Assembly (NCBI RefSeq): GCF_028681615.1
Contig: NZ_JAQUHV010000021.1
Coordinates: forward strand, 1-34,839
DNA: 34,839 bases
Direction: 5' to 3'
From: Sulfuricurvum sp.
GTDB lineage: Bacteria; Campylobacterota; Campylobacteria; Campylobacterales; Sulfurimonadaceae
Shown: positions 5,832 through 15,178 of the stretch, piece by piece
Layout: every line of letters starts with the position of its first letter
Numbering within the stretch: position 1 is the stretch's first letter
Program-made: the position numbers and the translations under genes
Notes under the pieces: generated by a model
Seen by the model: the letters and a program-made list of their open reading frames with translations, nothing else
The model's database searches: none
What the model was told of the DNA's origin: nothing

Positions 5832-6704
5832 GCCGCCTCCGAAGATGCTTGCTCCTGTGCTGGAGTGATGGGGTGAACGAAATGGACGCGAAGGGGTAAA
5901 GGTCGGCTCTTTTCCCTCTAATATCTCCAATTTTGCGCATTCGAGCATCTCATCATTATGGAGGGGCGGCATGATATGAACCAGACGTTTGGCAATCATC
6001 GATTTACCGGATCCGGGAGAGCCTTCTAGGAGGAGATTATGCATTCCGCATGCCGCGATCAGGGCAGAGCGTTTGGCATGTTCCTGACCTTTGATTTCAC
6101 TAAAATCAAGAGGATAGTGTTGATGGAAATAATAGTTTTGATGATTATGGGTGACGTGATTAAAATCAAAAGTAGAAACATGTGACTGAGATTGTGGAAG
6201 TTCTTCGGCACGTAACAGATTGAGCGTATCGGTTAGAGAGTTAACCCCGAAAAATTCAATCCCCGGTATTTTAGAGAGTTTGGGCAAGCTTACTGCAGGA
6301 ACGATAGCGCGTGTGATTGCCCCTTGATTTGCCAAAGAGAGAATGATAGGGTAGAGGAGGGTATTTTCGGTAACATTTCCATCCAGCCCCAGCTCTCCGA
6401 ATACATACCAATCGCCTATCTCTCCCTCATAGTTTCCTAATGCGATGAGTGCAGCGATTGGGAGATCAAAATGAGAACCCTCTTTACGTAAATCACTGGG
6501 AGCCAGATTGACGGTGAGACGTTTAGGGGGGAATGTGAAACTGTTACTCAATAGAGCTGATTTCACCCGCTCTTTAGACTCGGTGATGGCAGTGTTGGCC
6601 ATACCGACAATGGTAAATGCCGGCAGCCCTTTTGTGGCACTAAACTGAACCTCAACCTTCTTAGCATCAATTCCCTCAAACGTTGCGCATTGCAGTTGTT
6701 TCAT
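5817..6704 (-). pseudogene. comM: comM/yifB 5' remnant, truncated by transposon
   Basis: Encodes 295 residues of a family usually about 500 long (YifB/ComM, a Mg-chelatase-like AAA+ ATPase that acts as a branch-migration helicase in natural transformation). Present are the Lon-protease-like N-terminal domain (KGLPAFTIVGMANTAITESK, NLAPSDLRKEGSHFDLPIA), the Walker A motif EGSPGSGKSMIAKR and PFRSPHHSSTGASIFGGG. The reading then enters the transposon (CNFQ, stop). Walker B, the sensor and the zinc C-terminal parts are missing. Native sequence ends at 5832; the last four codons and the stop come from the transposon end. The ATG at 6704 follows GGAGTGAGG; a GTG two codons earlier is also in frame. 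The product is very probably non-functional. Confidence 0.9.
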
Positions 6705-6772
6705 CCTCACTCCATTCGTTCAGAAAGCAACAGGATGTTGGGAAGAAACGAGTAGAGTTGTTCAGTATGCCA

Positions 6773-7012
6773 TTATCTCTGAGCAATACAAGTCGTATTG
6801 AGAGGATTTTGTTTACTTAACTGTACTAATTCGCCTTTTTTCCTATCGCAATTTTGTTTGGCTTTTTCGAGCGCTATATCTGCACTTGTTTTTCCGCCGC
6901 CGATATTTTTTAAAACAGCAATAGTACTAATGAACATAAATAGGAAGCAGGCGGAAATAATAGCCCCCACCAGATAGATGCTGTAGTATTTTTTATTTAG
7001 CAGGAGTTTCAC
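6773..7012 (-). CDS. Small single-pass membrane protein, unknown
   Basis: 79 residues from a GTG start at 7012 that has a perfect GGAGGT box 6 bp upstream. There is one transmembrane helix at about residues 11-33 (IYLVGAIISACFLFMFISTI), then a Lys-rich polar tail (about 45 residues) with two cysteines (NCDRKK and TTCIAQR) that could pair if exposed to the periplasm. It lies between def and the comM remnant on the same strand. The strong ribosome-binding site is the main argument that it is real. I do not recognise a family. Confidence 0.5.
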   Translation of the reverse strand: MKLLLNKKYYSIYLVGAIISACFLFMFISTIAVLKNIGGGKTSADIALEKAKQNCDRKKGELVQLSKQNPLNTTCIAQR

Positions 7013-7179
7013 GGTATACCTCCAAAATGAATTATCGGTATATTGTAATGCCCTTAAAATAAATACTATTATTGTTTTTTAGTCCGGTAAAAATATTTAA
7101 GCTTCTAAATATAACTGCATTTAACTGATAAAGTTATATTGAACACGGTAATTGTATCAAAAGAAGGGAGGAAGGAAAT

Positions 7180-7202
7180 AAATATTGCATTACGCAATAT
7201 TT
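7180..7202 (-). terminator. Perfect hairpin after def
   Basis: AAATATTGC-ATTAC-GCAATATTT is a 9-bp perfect stem with a 5-nt loop, starting 10 bp beyond the def stop codon and followed on the minus strand by T-rich sequence. It is the likely end of the tig-clpP-GGDEF-def unit. The rest of 7013-7179 shows no gene. Confidence 0.55.
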
Positions 7203-7211
7203 ATGAAAGAG

Positions 7212-7727
7212 TTATTTTTTTTCTTTTTGAGCTTTTTTATACTCTTTTTCAAATTTTTTTCGGCGATGATATGAGAGTTTTTCGATGAAAAGCTTCCCTT
7301 CCAAATGATCGATTTCATGTTGGATTGCGATAGAGAGTAGGTCTGTGGCATGGAGAACACAAGGCTCGCCGTGCCGATTTTGGTAGTGAAGAGTTAGCGA
7401 TTCGTAACGTTCTACATCTTCATAGAAACCGGGAACACTCAAACATCCCTCTTGGTATAAGACATTTCCTCTTGGGGTATGGATAACCGGATTGATAATT
7501 TCGATGAGATTCTCTTTGTGTTGTTTGCCGTCTTCGTCCGGTATACAAAGGATAATGGCACGAATCGGATTGGCAACTTGTATCGAGGCTAATCCGATAC
7601 CGTTTGAACTCATCATGGTATCAAACATATCATCTAAAAAACGGTGCAGCAACTCATCAAAATTGGTTACCTCAACGGAACGGGTTTTAAGCTGTTTGTT
7701 TGGATAAGTAATAATTGGGAGAATCAT
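7212..7727 (-). CDS. def: Peptide deformylase
   Basis: 171 residues, full length. Removes the formyl group from the N-terminal methionine of nascent proteins in the cytoplasm, using a metal ion. The three family motifs are present: motif 1 as GIGLASIQV (usually GxGLAAxQ; the Gln is kept), motif 2 EGCLSVPG with the metal-binding Cys, and motif 3 QHEIDHLEGKLF with the HExxH metal ligands and catalytic Glu. The C-terminal tail is Lys-rich. It is the last gene of a minus-strand run with tig and clpP, so nascent-chain deformylation, folding and proteolysis are made together. Only 7 bp separate it from the GGDEF gene upstream. Confidence 0.97.
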   Translation of the reverse strand: MILPIITYPNKQLKTRSVEVTNFDELLHRFLDDMFDTMMSSNGIGLASIQVANPIRAIILCIPDEDGKQHKENLIEIINPVIHTPRGNVLYQEGCLSVPGFYEDVERYESLTLHYQNRHGEPCVLHATDLLSIAIQHEIDHLEGKLFIEKLSYHRRKKFEKEYKKAQKEKK

Positions 7728-7734
7728 AGTGACC

Positions 7735-8766
7735 TTACGAATTACAGACCATGTAGCGGAGGGTTGGTTCCTTGTCTGCCGCTTCCATAGCGTTTAGTGT
7801 GCATACGAGGGTCTGTTCAACCCCGACGGATGCGTTAAGTTCGGCAACGCCGATGGCGATACGCAGTTGAATTTCCTGCTCGGCCAGGAAAAAGTTACTG
7901 GAGGCGACAAGATCAAATAGACGCTCAGATGCCCGCTTTGCACTCTCTAGATCGGTATGTTTAAGTACCATAGCAAAAATACCTTCACCGTAATGGGCAA
8001 CAACATCACTGCGACGTGATGTTTTAAGGAGTAACCGGGCGACCGTACGTACCATTAACTGCTGCGCTTTTTCACTTTGACTCGTATTGGCATCTTTGGA
8101 GAGCCGTACAGTGATAAGAGAACTTTTGTGTTTGAACTCATCAATAAGATTGCGTTCTTGCTCAAGTCGTGTAATAAGATACCGCTTGTTGTAGACACCG
8201 TATTGGTTATCAAAAATCGTGTCATTTTCAACTTGTTTAACAATTGTAGCGGTCTCTTCATAGATAGTTTTCATATGAACGACTTGTTTTTTTAGAATAC
8301 CGCTGAGTTTACCGATGTCGTTTCCTAAAGAGGCCAGCAGATCACTGGCTCCGCTTAAGGAAGGGATACTTTTGATCTCCTCTTTCCGTTTATCTAAAAT
8401 CTTTTCCATCAAAGAGATATTTTTATAGAGTGTGGCACTCAGCTGCAAAATACTTTTAACGGAAGAAAAGCCCCGTTTGAGGTTTTTTTCCAGCTCAATG
8501 CTTTTTTCATCCTCATTACCCTCTTCGAGCTCTAAAATAGCACCGATTTGACGGCGAAGGCTTTCGCTTTTTTCTTCCAAAATACGGTCGAAATAGAGGG
8601 AAAAATTATTCGGAGTAGGGGGGAGATTATCGGAGATGAGGGCGGTGAGGACCTCTTTTGCGAATATTTCAAGATCGCTGGTAGGATCACCTAACGAGCT
8701 GGCACTGATAAATCCCTCTTCGCCGCTTTGGCGTTGTGAGCGTTTAGGATCAGCGATCGTCGCCAT
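7735..8766 (-). CDS. Degenerate GGDEF-domain protein
   Basis: 343 residues. The N-terminal ~175 residues are helical and charged. The C-terminal ~160 residues have the diguanylate cyclase fold: YGVYNKRYLITRLEQE resembles the GLYNRRYF start of GGDEF domains, and SDVVAHYGEGIFAMVLKHTD occupies the position of R-Y-GGEEF-A. The signature is changed to GEGIF, losing the second Gly and the metal-binding Glu, so cyclase activity is unlikely; it may bind c-di-GMP or act as a scaffold. It sits between clpP (10-bp gap) and def (7-bp gap), an order I do not recall from Campylobacter, where def directly follows clpP. The ATG at 8766 follows an AAGG box. Confidence 0.8.
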   Translation of the reverse strand: MATIADPKRSQRQSGEEGFISASSLGDPTSDLEIFAKEVLTALISDNLPPTPNNFSLYFDRILEEKSESLRRQIGAILELEEGNEDEKSIELEKNLKRGFSSVKSILQLSATLYKNISLMEKILDKRKEEIKSIPSLSGASDLLASLGNDIGKLSGILKKQVVHMKTIYEETATIVKQVENDTIFDNQYGVYNKRYLITRLEQERNLIDEFKHKSSLITVRLSKDANTSQSEKAQQLMVRTVARLLLKTSRRSDVVAHYGEGIFAMVLKHTDLESAKRASERLFDLVASSNFFLAEQEIQLRIAIGVAELNASVGVEQTLVCTLNAMEAADKEPTLRYMVCNS

Positions 8767-8776
8767 CTTTTAGCCT

Positions 8777-9373
8777 TTACTTCTCTTCTTTTTCTTTTTG
8801 AATAAGTACTTCATCGATGATACCATAAGTCACCGCTTCATGAGCTGACATAAAGTTATCGCGATCGGTATCTTTTTCAAGTTTTTTAACGCTTTGTCCG
8901 CAGTTTTTAGCCAAAATTTCATTGAGCTCTGCTTTCATGCGCAAAATTTCTTTGGCTTGGATTTCGATATCGGTTGCCTGACCTTGCGCACCTCCGAGAG
9001 GTTGATGGATCATGATGCGTGCATGAGGCAACGCATAGCGCTTTCCTTTTGCACCCGAACTGAGCAAGAAAGCACCCATAGATGCCGCTTGACCGATACA
9101 AATAGTGCAGACATCGGGACGGATGTAGTTCATCGTATCATAGATCGCCATCCCGGAAGTGATAACACCGCCGGGAGAATTGATGTAAAAATAGATATCT
9201 TTTTGAGGATCTTCCGCTTCCAAAAAGAGCAATTGTGCCACAATCGAAGAAGCGACAGGATCGTTTACCTCTCCGCTGAGCATGATAATACGGTCTTTCA
9301 GGAGACGTGAATAGATGTCATACGAGCGCTCACCGCGACCCGTTTTTTCAATGACGTAAGGGATATAGCTCAT
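8777..9373 (-). CDS. clpP: ATP-dependent Clp protease proteolytic subunit
   Basis: 198 residues, the normal length for ClpP, the serine peptidase that forms a double heptamer and is fed by ClpX/ClpA. The N-terminus [20 protein letters not shown] is typical. The catalytic Ser lies in [13 protein letters not shown], the His in [11 protein letters not shown], and the Asp in the following TDRDNFM region. The INSPGG substrate-loop motif is also present. The start ATG shares its A with the TAA stop of tig (TAATG), so the two genes are translationally coupled. Confidence 0.98.
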   Translation of the reverse strand: MSYIPYVIEKTGRGERSYDIYSRLLKDRIIMLSGEVNDPVASSIVAQLLFLEAEDPQKDIYFYINSPGGVITSGMAIYDTMNYIRPDVCTICIGQAASMGAFLLSSGAKGKRYALPHARIMIHQPLGGAQGQATDIEIQAKEILRMKAELNEILAKNCGQSVKKLEKDTDRDNFMSAHEAVTYGIIDEVLIQKEKEEK

Positions 9374-10674
9374 TATGCCTCTTTGATTTTATCGTTAAGC
9401 AATTTACTGAGTACGCGATCTTCGATCATTGCCATTTGAATTGCAGGAAGATATCCTGATTCTTGATAGTGTTTGTAAACTGCTGCCGGATCTTGACCCA
9501 TTTGCATTGCTTCATAATAGATCGTCTGCATCAATTCTTGCTCGTTAACGATGATATTTTCTGCTTTTGCCAATGCGTCAACGATGAAGGTTGCTTTAAC
9601 GGCGCGGCATGCATCGTCGCGGAACGTTTCACGCATCGCTTTTACTTGTTCAGCATCATTACGGAGCTCTTCAAGTTGCGCTTCGCTTAAATCGCGAGCT
9701 TTTTTATTGAGTGCCATATCCATCTCTTGTTCTACGATGAATTCAGGAAGATCAATGGTGTATGCAGCGACAAACGTTTCCATCAAATTTGGTTTAAGCT
9801 CGTCGTTATAGAGGGCGCTCATTGCTTCGCTTTGAAGTTGTTCTTTTACTTTTTCTTTGAGCATATCAACGCTTGCATCTTCAAATCCAGGAAGCATTTT
9901 TTTCGCAAGTTCATCATCGATGACTACTGCTTCTTTGGTTTGGATTGCATTGATTTTGATTTTAAATTGAGCCGGTTTCCCCGCTAATTTTGCTCCGCCG
10001 TAGTTTTCAGGGAAGGTTACGTCGATGGTTTTTTCTTCACCTTTTTTCATGCCGATTACTTGGTCTTCGAAACCAGGGATGAATTGTCCGCTTCCGAGAC
10101 GAAGAGAGAAGTTTTCTGCTTTACCGCCTTCGAATGCTTCACCGTCGACAAATCCTTCAAAATCAAGAAGTGCAGTATCGCCGCTTACAAGCGCACGGTC
10201 TTCATCGACGTTGACCAAAGGTGCTTGCGCTGATGCGAGCTCTTCGATACGGGCTGTAATAGCCGCATCGTCGATAGCAGGTTTTGTTACTTCCGGAACC
10301 ATTGCCGCGTAGTCGCCGAGTTCGATTGCAGGGCGGGTTGCTATGATGACTTCAACATCGATACCGTTGTCGTTTTTTTCAAATTTAGAAATTTGCGGTT
10401 CACCGATCAATGCATCTGATGCAATTTTCATCTCTTCGAGGGCTGCGCTCAAAAGGTCGCGTAGTGCTTGTGCTTCGGCATCTTGAACCAAACGCTCACC
10501 GTATTGCTTTTTCACCGCGCTGACGGGGACTTTTCCTTTGCGGAAACCGGCAATTTTTACATCTTTAGAGAGTTGATTGGCGATTTTTTCGATGTTGCTA
10601 TCGATAGTACCGCGAGTAATGGCCGCGTTGATTTTTGCGTTGGCTGAGTCGATTTTATTGGTTGTAATTTGCAT
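9373..10674 (-). CDS. tig: Trigger factor
   Basis: 433 residues, full length. A ribosome-bound chaperone and peptidyl-prolyl isomerase. The N-terminal ribosome-binding domain contains the loop signature [17 protein letters not shown] (about 44-60). The FKBP-like domain spans about 150-245 ([19 protein letters not shown] ... [19 protein letters not shown]). The helical C-terminal chaperone arms follow. The ATG follows AAGGGATTCA. This is the first gene of the tig-clpP-GGDEF-def run and is divergent from folE, as in other Campylobacterota from memory. Confidence 0.98.
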   Translation of the reverse strand: MQITTNKIDSANAKINAAITRGTIDSNIEKIANQLSKDVKIAGFRKGKVPVSAVKKQYGERLVQDAEAQALRDLLSAALEEMKIASDALIGEPQISKFEKNDNGIDVEVIIATRPAIELGDYAAMVPEVTKPAIDDAAITARIEELASAQAPLVNVDEDRALVSGDTALLDFEGFVDGEAFEGGKAENFSLRLGSGQFIPGFEDQVIGMKKGEEKTIDVTFPENYGGAKLAGKPAQFKIKINAIQTKEAVVIDDELAKKMLPGFEDASVDMLKEKVKEQLQSEAMSALYNDELKPNLMETFVAAYTIDLPEFIVEQEMDMALNKKARDLSEAQLEELRNDAEQVKAMRETFRDDACRAVKATFIVDALAKAENIIVNEQELMQTIYYEAMQMGQDPAAVYKHYQESGYLPAIQMAMIEDRVLSKLLNDKIKEA

Positions 10675-10739
10675 TGAATCCCTTTTGCTGTTATGTCACT
10701 ATGTGATCAAATGGGGGCAATAATATCCAAAAAGGGTTA

Positions 10740-10768
10740 ATTGTACGCTGAATTAAAATAAAAGCAAA
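10740..10768 (-). promoter_or_regulatory. Predicted sigma-70 promoter of the tig operon
   Basis: On the minus strand, TTTGCT (10768-10763) and TACAAT (10745-10740) are separated by 17 bp, about 65 bp before the tig start. The -10 box is good and the -35 box is weak. The folE promoter must lie in the same 138-bp gap but is not clear. Confidence 0.4.
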
Positions 10769-10812
10769 GACATGATACAGTCCTATTAATAATATTCAGT
10801 ATGAGAGAATCG

Positions 10813-11400
10813 ATGTCAAACCCAAAAGATCAGCAAAATTTTGAAGAAGCGGTCAAAACCATGATGCGCTATGTCGGAGAAGACGTAAACCGCGAAGGGT
10901 TGGAAAAGACGCCCGGGCGTGTTTTGAAAGCGTATGAGTTTATGTTCGGCGGCTATCAGGAAGATCCGCAGACGATTTTGAATTCAGCTATGTTTTCCAG
11001 CAGTAACGATGAAATGGTATTGATCAAAGATATTGAATTTTACTCAACCTGTGAGCACCATCTCCTGCCGATTATCGGTCGGGCGCATGTGGCGTATATT
11101 CCGGACGGGAAAGTCGTTGGACTCTCGAAAATCCCGCGCGTGGTCGATGTATTTGCACGTCGGATGCAGATCCAAGAACAGCTCACAGAGCAGATAGCGG
11201 ATGCGTTGATGGAAGCGGTTTCTCCTAAAGGGGTTGCGGTTGTCATTCAAGCACGTCACATGTGTATGGAGATGCGCGGGGTTCAAAAAATCAGTTCAAC
11301 TACGACGTCGAGTGCACTGCGCGGATTGTTTAAAAAAGATGAAAAAACGCGTATGGAATTTTTCAGTCTTATCAATTCTTCAAGCGGGAACCGTTACTAA
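10813..11400 (+). CDS. folE: GTP cyclohydrolase I
   Basis: 195 residues from the ATG at 10813. First step of tetrahydrofolate synthesis: GTP to 7,8-dihydroneopterin triphosphate. Motifs: [15 protein letters not shown], the zinc site STCEHHLLP (Cys and His), [17 protein letters not shown] and the third zinc ligand in [11 protein letters not shown], so this is the zinc-dependent FolE1 type. The ATG at 10813 is preferred over the in-frame ATG at 10801 because GAGAGA stands a few bases before it and nothing comparable precedes 10801. fliI begins 4 bp after the stop, so the two are probably co-transcribed. Confidence 0.97.
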   Translation: MSNPKDQQNFEEAVKTMMRYVGEDVNREGLEKTPGRVLKAYEFMFGGYQEDPQTILNSAMFSSSNDEMVLIKDIEFYSTCEHHLLPIIGRAHVAYIPDGKVVGLSKIPRVVDVFARRMQIQEQLTEQIADALMEAVSPKGVAVVIQARHMCMEMRGVQKISSTTTSSALRGLFKKDEKTRMEFFSLINSSSGNRY

Positions 11401-11403
11401 ATT

Positions 11404-12711
11404 ATGCCGCTCAAAGCACTTCGCAGCCGTTTAGGGACTGAAAAGCTCACGACCGTGTTCGGTACTGTGACTAAAATCAGCCCTACCGTCATCGTTGCGG
11501 AAGGATTGCACGTCAGTATCGGCGATACCGTGGTGATGGTTTCAGAAGTTAACGGTGCAGAGGCATTGGGGATGGTAAGCGAAGTAGAACGCAACCGTTT
11601 TTACATAACGCCGTTTCGGTTTATCGAAGGGTTTCGTGCCGGAGACAAAGTGTATCCGAATCAGACCGGAATGATGATCGAAGTAGGGGAAGCGTTACTC
11701 GGACGGGTCGTCGATCCATTTATGAACCCTATCGATGGAAAAGGGCCTATCGGGGGGACTCATCTCGAGTCGATCATCAAAGCTCCTATCGCGGCGATGA
11801 AACGGGGGATGATCGATGAACCGTTTAGTGTCGGAGTCAAAACGATCGATGGATTGCTTACCTGCGGAAAAGGGCAAAAACTGGGAATTTTTGCGGGGAG
11901 CGGAGTCGGGAAATCGACCTTGATGGGGATGATTGTCCGCGGTGCCGATGCTCCGATCAAAGTAGTTGCCCTGATCGGGGAGCGGGGGCGTGAAGTTCCC
12001 GAATTTATCGAAAAATCGCTCGGCGGTAATCTCGAAAATACCGTTTTAGTTGTTGCGACCAGTGACGATTCACCGCTGATGCGGAAATACGGGGCCTTTA
12101 GCGCAATGAGTGTGGCGGAATATTTTAAAGGCAAAGGACACGATGTCCTTTTTATGATGGACTCGGTTACCCGTTTTGCAATGGCGCAGCGGGAGATCGG
12201 TCTGGCTTTGGGTGAACCGCCTACTTCAAAAGGATACCCTCCCTCATCGCTTACTCTATTGCCGCAGTTGATGGAACGTGCGGGTAAAGAGGAAGGCAAC
12301 GGCTCGATAACCGCTTTTTTCACCGTACTTGTCGAAGGAGATGACCTGAGTGATCCGATCGCCGACCAATCGCGTTCGATTCTGGACGGTCATATTGTCC
12401 TTTCGCGTGAATTGACCGATTTCGGTATTTATCCTCCGATCCATATTTTGAATTCGGCTTCTAGGGTAATGAATGATATTATTACTCCTGAACATCTTGC
12501 GGCCGTCAGACGTTTTCGACGTCTCTATACACTGTTAAAAGAGAACGAGATGTTAATACGGATCGGTGCGTATGTGCAGGGGACCGATAGGGAGCTGGAT
12601 GAGGCGATGGCTAAAAAAGCAAAAATGGAAGCCTTTCTTTCCCAAGAATCTATGAGTATTACTCACTTTCAAGAGACAATCGACCAGTTGATCGATTTGA
12701 TGGGGAGTTGA
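11404..12711 (+). CDS. fliI: Flagellar export ATPase FliI
   Basis: 435 residues, close to other Campylobacterota FliI. The ATPase of the flagellar type III export apparatus, related to F1 beta. The N-terminal barrel is followed by VKTIDGLLTCGKGQKLGIFA, the Walker A loop GSGVGKSTL, and the Walker B region HDVLFMMDSVTRFAMAQREI with the family's ALGEPPTSKGYPPS segment. The closing region (REIDE-like TDRELDEAMAKK) fits FliI rather than an F1 subunit, and no ATP synthase genes are nearby. It shares an operon with folE, an arrangement known in Campylobacter. It indicates a motile ancestor; no other flagellar gene is in the window. Confidence 0.96.
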   Translation: MPLKALRSRLGTEKLTTVFGTVTKISPTVIVAEGLHVSIGDTVVMVSEVNGAEALGMVSEVERNRFYITPFRFIEGFRAGDKVYPNQTGMMIEVGEALLGRVVDPFMNPIDGKGPIGGTHLESIIKAPIAAMKRGMIDEPFSVGVKTIDGLLTCGKGQKLGIFAGSGVGKSTLMGMIVRGADAPIKVVALIGERGREVPEFIEKSLGGNLENTVLVVATSDDSPLMRKYGAFSAMSVAEYFKGKGHDVLFMMDSVTRFAMAQREIGLALGEPPTSKGYPPSSLTLLPQLMERAGKEEGNGSITAFFTVLVEGDDLSDPIADQSRSILDGHIVLSRELTDFGIYPPIHILNSASRVMNDIITPEHLAAVRRFRRLYTLLKENEMLIRIGAYVQGTDRELDEAMAKKAKMEAFLSQESMSITHFQETIDQLIDLMGS

Positions 12712-12793
12712 TTGCATCCTTAAGCTACGCTAAACATAAAAAACCTTTAAGGTTACTATAACGTCGTTTGCACTATTATCCCAAAAGTTAAAC

Positions 12794-12810
12794 AAGACTA
12801 ATTTAGTCTT
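12794..12810. promoter_or_regulatory. Perfect palindrome upstream of nifS
   Basis: AAGACTAA-T-TTAGTCTT, 8 bp each side of a single base, ends 28 bp before the nifS ATG. It could be an operator for an Fe-S or iron-responsive regulator (Rrf2/IscR or Fur type), or, with the T-rich sequence after it, a terminator for the upstream transcript. A smaller palindrome (AACCTT-T-AAGGTT) lies at about 12746-12758. The 127-bp gap contains no gene. Confidence 0.4.
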
Positions 12811-12817
12811 TTATTAG

Positions 12818-14053
<1,236 letters not shown>

Positions 14054-14065
14054 AAGGAAACCACT

Positions 14066-15040
14066 ATGGCAAAAAATGATCTATTGGGCGGATCTCTTTG
14101 GGATCAGTACTCAAATAAAGTAACTACGTTGATGAATAACCCTCATAATCAGGGTGAAATTACCGAAGAAGAAGCTGCTGCGGAAGGGCATAAGCTGATC
14201 GTTGCCGATTTCGGTGCGGAGAGCTGCGGTGATGCCGTCCGTTTGTATTGGGCGGTTGATCCTACTACGGACACGATCGTCAAATCAAAATTTAAAAGTT
14301 TCGGTTGCGGTACCGCGATTGCAAGTTCAGATATGATGGCAGAGCTTTGTATCGGAAAAACGGTGCAAGAAGCCGTCAAAATTACCAATATCGATGTGGA
14401 AAAAGCACTTCGCGACGATCCGGAAACCCCGGCTGTTCCACCGCAAAAAATGCACTGTTCGGTTATGGCGTATGACGTTATCAAAAAAGCGGCAGGGCTT
14501 TATCTCGGTGTGGATGAGAACAGTTTCGAAGATGAGATTATCGTGTGCGAATGTGCCCGTGTAAGTCTCGGAACATTGCGTGAAGTCATTAAACTCAATG
14601 ATCTTAAAACCGTTGAGCAAGTTACGGATTATACGAAAGCGGGCGGCTTTTGTAAATCGTGTATCAAACCGGGCGGACATGAAGCGCGTGAGTATTATCT
14701 TGTTGATATTCTTGCAGATGTACGTGCTGAGATGGATCAAGAGAAAATGCGTTCAGCTGCGGATGCCGGAGCAATGGGCGATTTCGAAGCAATGACGCTT
14801 GTACAGAAAATCAAAGCGATTGACAGTGTTGTGGATGATTCGATTCGACAGTTCTTGGTTATGGACGGCGGAAACATGGAAGTTATCGATATTAAAGACT
14901 CTCCGGAGTATATCGATGTCTATATCCGTTATTTGGGTGCATGTAACGGCTGTGCGAGTTCAAGTACGGGAACCCTTTACGCGATCGAAGCGACACTCAA
15001 AGAAAAACTCTCACAAAAAATCCGCGTTCTTCCTATCTAA
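14066..15040 (+). CDS. nifU: Three-domain Fe-S scaffold protein NifU
   Basis: 324 residues. Scaffold on which Fe-S clusters are built with sulfur from NifS. The IscU-like domain (about 1-150) has its three cysteines in ESCGDAVRLYW, FGCGTAIAS and MHCSVMAYD. The central BFD-like [2Fe-2S] domain (about 160-215) has VCECARVSLGTLRE and GGFCKSCIKPGG, giving four cysteines. The C-terminal Nfu domain (about 245-324) has the CNGCASSS pair. AAAGGAAA precedes the ATG. All expected ligands are present, so the protein should be functional. Confidence 0.97.
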   Translation: MAKNDLLGGSLWDQYSNKVTTLMNNPHNQGEITEEEAAAEGHKLIVADFGAESCGDAVRLYWAVDPTTDTIVKSKFKSFGCGTAIASSDMMAELCIGKTVQEAVKITNIDVEKALRDDPETPAVPPQKMHCSVMAYDVIKKAAGLYLGVDENSFEDEIIVCECARVSLGTLREVIKLNDLKTVEQVTDYTKAGGFCKSCIKPGGHEAREYYLVDILADVRAEMDQEKMRSAADAGAMGDFEAMTLVQKIKAIDSVVDDSIRQFLVMDGGNMEVIDIKDSPEYIDVYIRYLGACNGCASSSTGTLYAIEATLKEKLSQKIRVLPI

Positions 15041-15050
15041 TATCTTCTAT

Positions 15051-15158
15051 GTACTTTTCTGTTTAGCCAGAAAAGTACCAAAAGATCATACTGTGATCCA
15101 AGAACGCTCGCTCCTCTCGGCACTACTGCCTTCGGAGCGGCTCTTTGTATTGGATCAC
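15051..15158. repeat. Double-hairpin repeat element after nifU
   Basis: The first hairpin has a perfect 11-bp stem (GTACTTTTCTG / CAGAAAAGTAC, 15051-15078, 6-nt loop). The second is longer: outer stem GTGATCCAA / TTGGATCAC (15093-15158) with inner pairing GCTCC / GGAGC. The first lies 11 bp past the nifU stop and can terminate it. The whole resembles the dispersed REP-like GTACTTTTCT...AGAAAAGTAC elements seen in many bacterial genomes (recollection). The small frames it contains are not genes. Confidence 0.65.
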
Positions 15159-15178
15159 GGGAACTTTATAAAATAATA

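Noticed and set aside
7735..8766. Active diguanylate cyclase
   Set aside because: The GGDEF signature is changed to GEGIF, so catalytic glycine and acidic residues are missing.
11760..12323. 187-codon minus-strand frame inside fliI
   Set aside because: fliI is unambiguous with all ATPase motifs; the antisense frame has no family features or start signals.
15050..15176. Short reading frame through the hairpins after nifU
   Set aside because: It lies wholly within inverted repeats and continues an out-of-frame nifU shadow; typical spurious ORF of a dispersed repeat.
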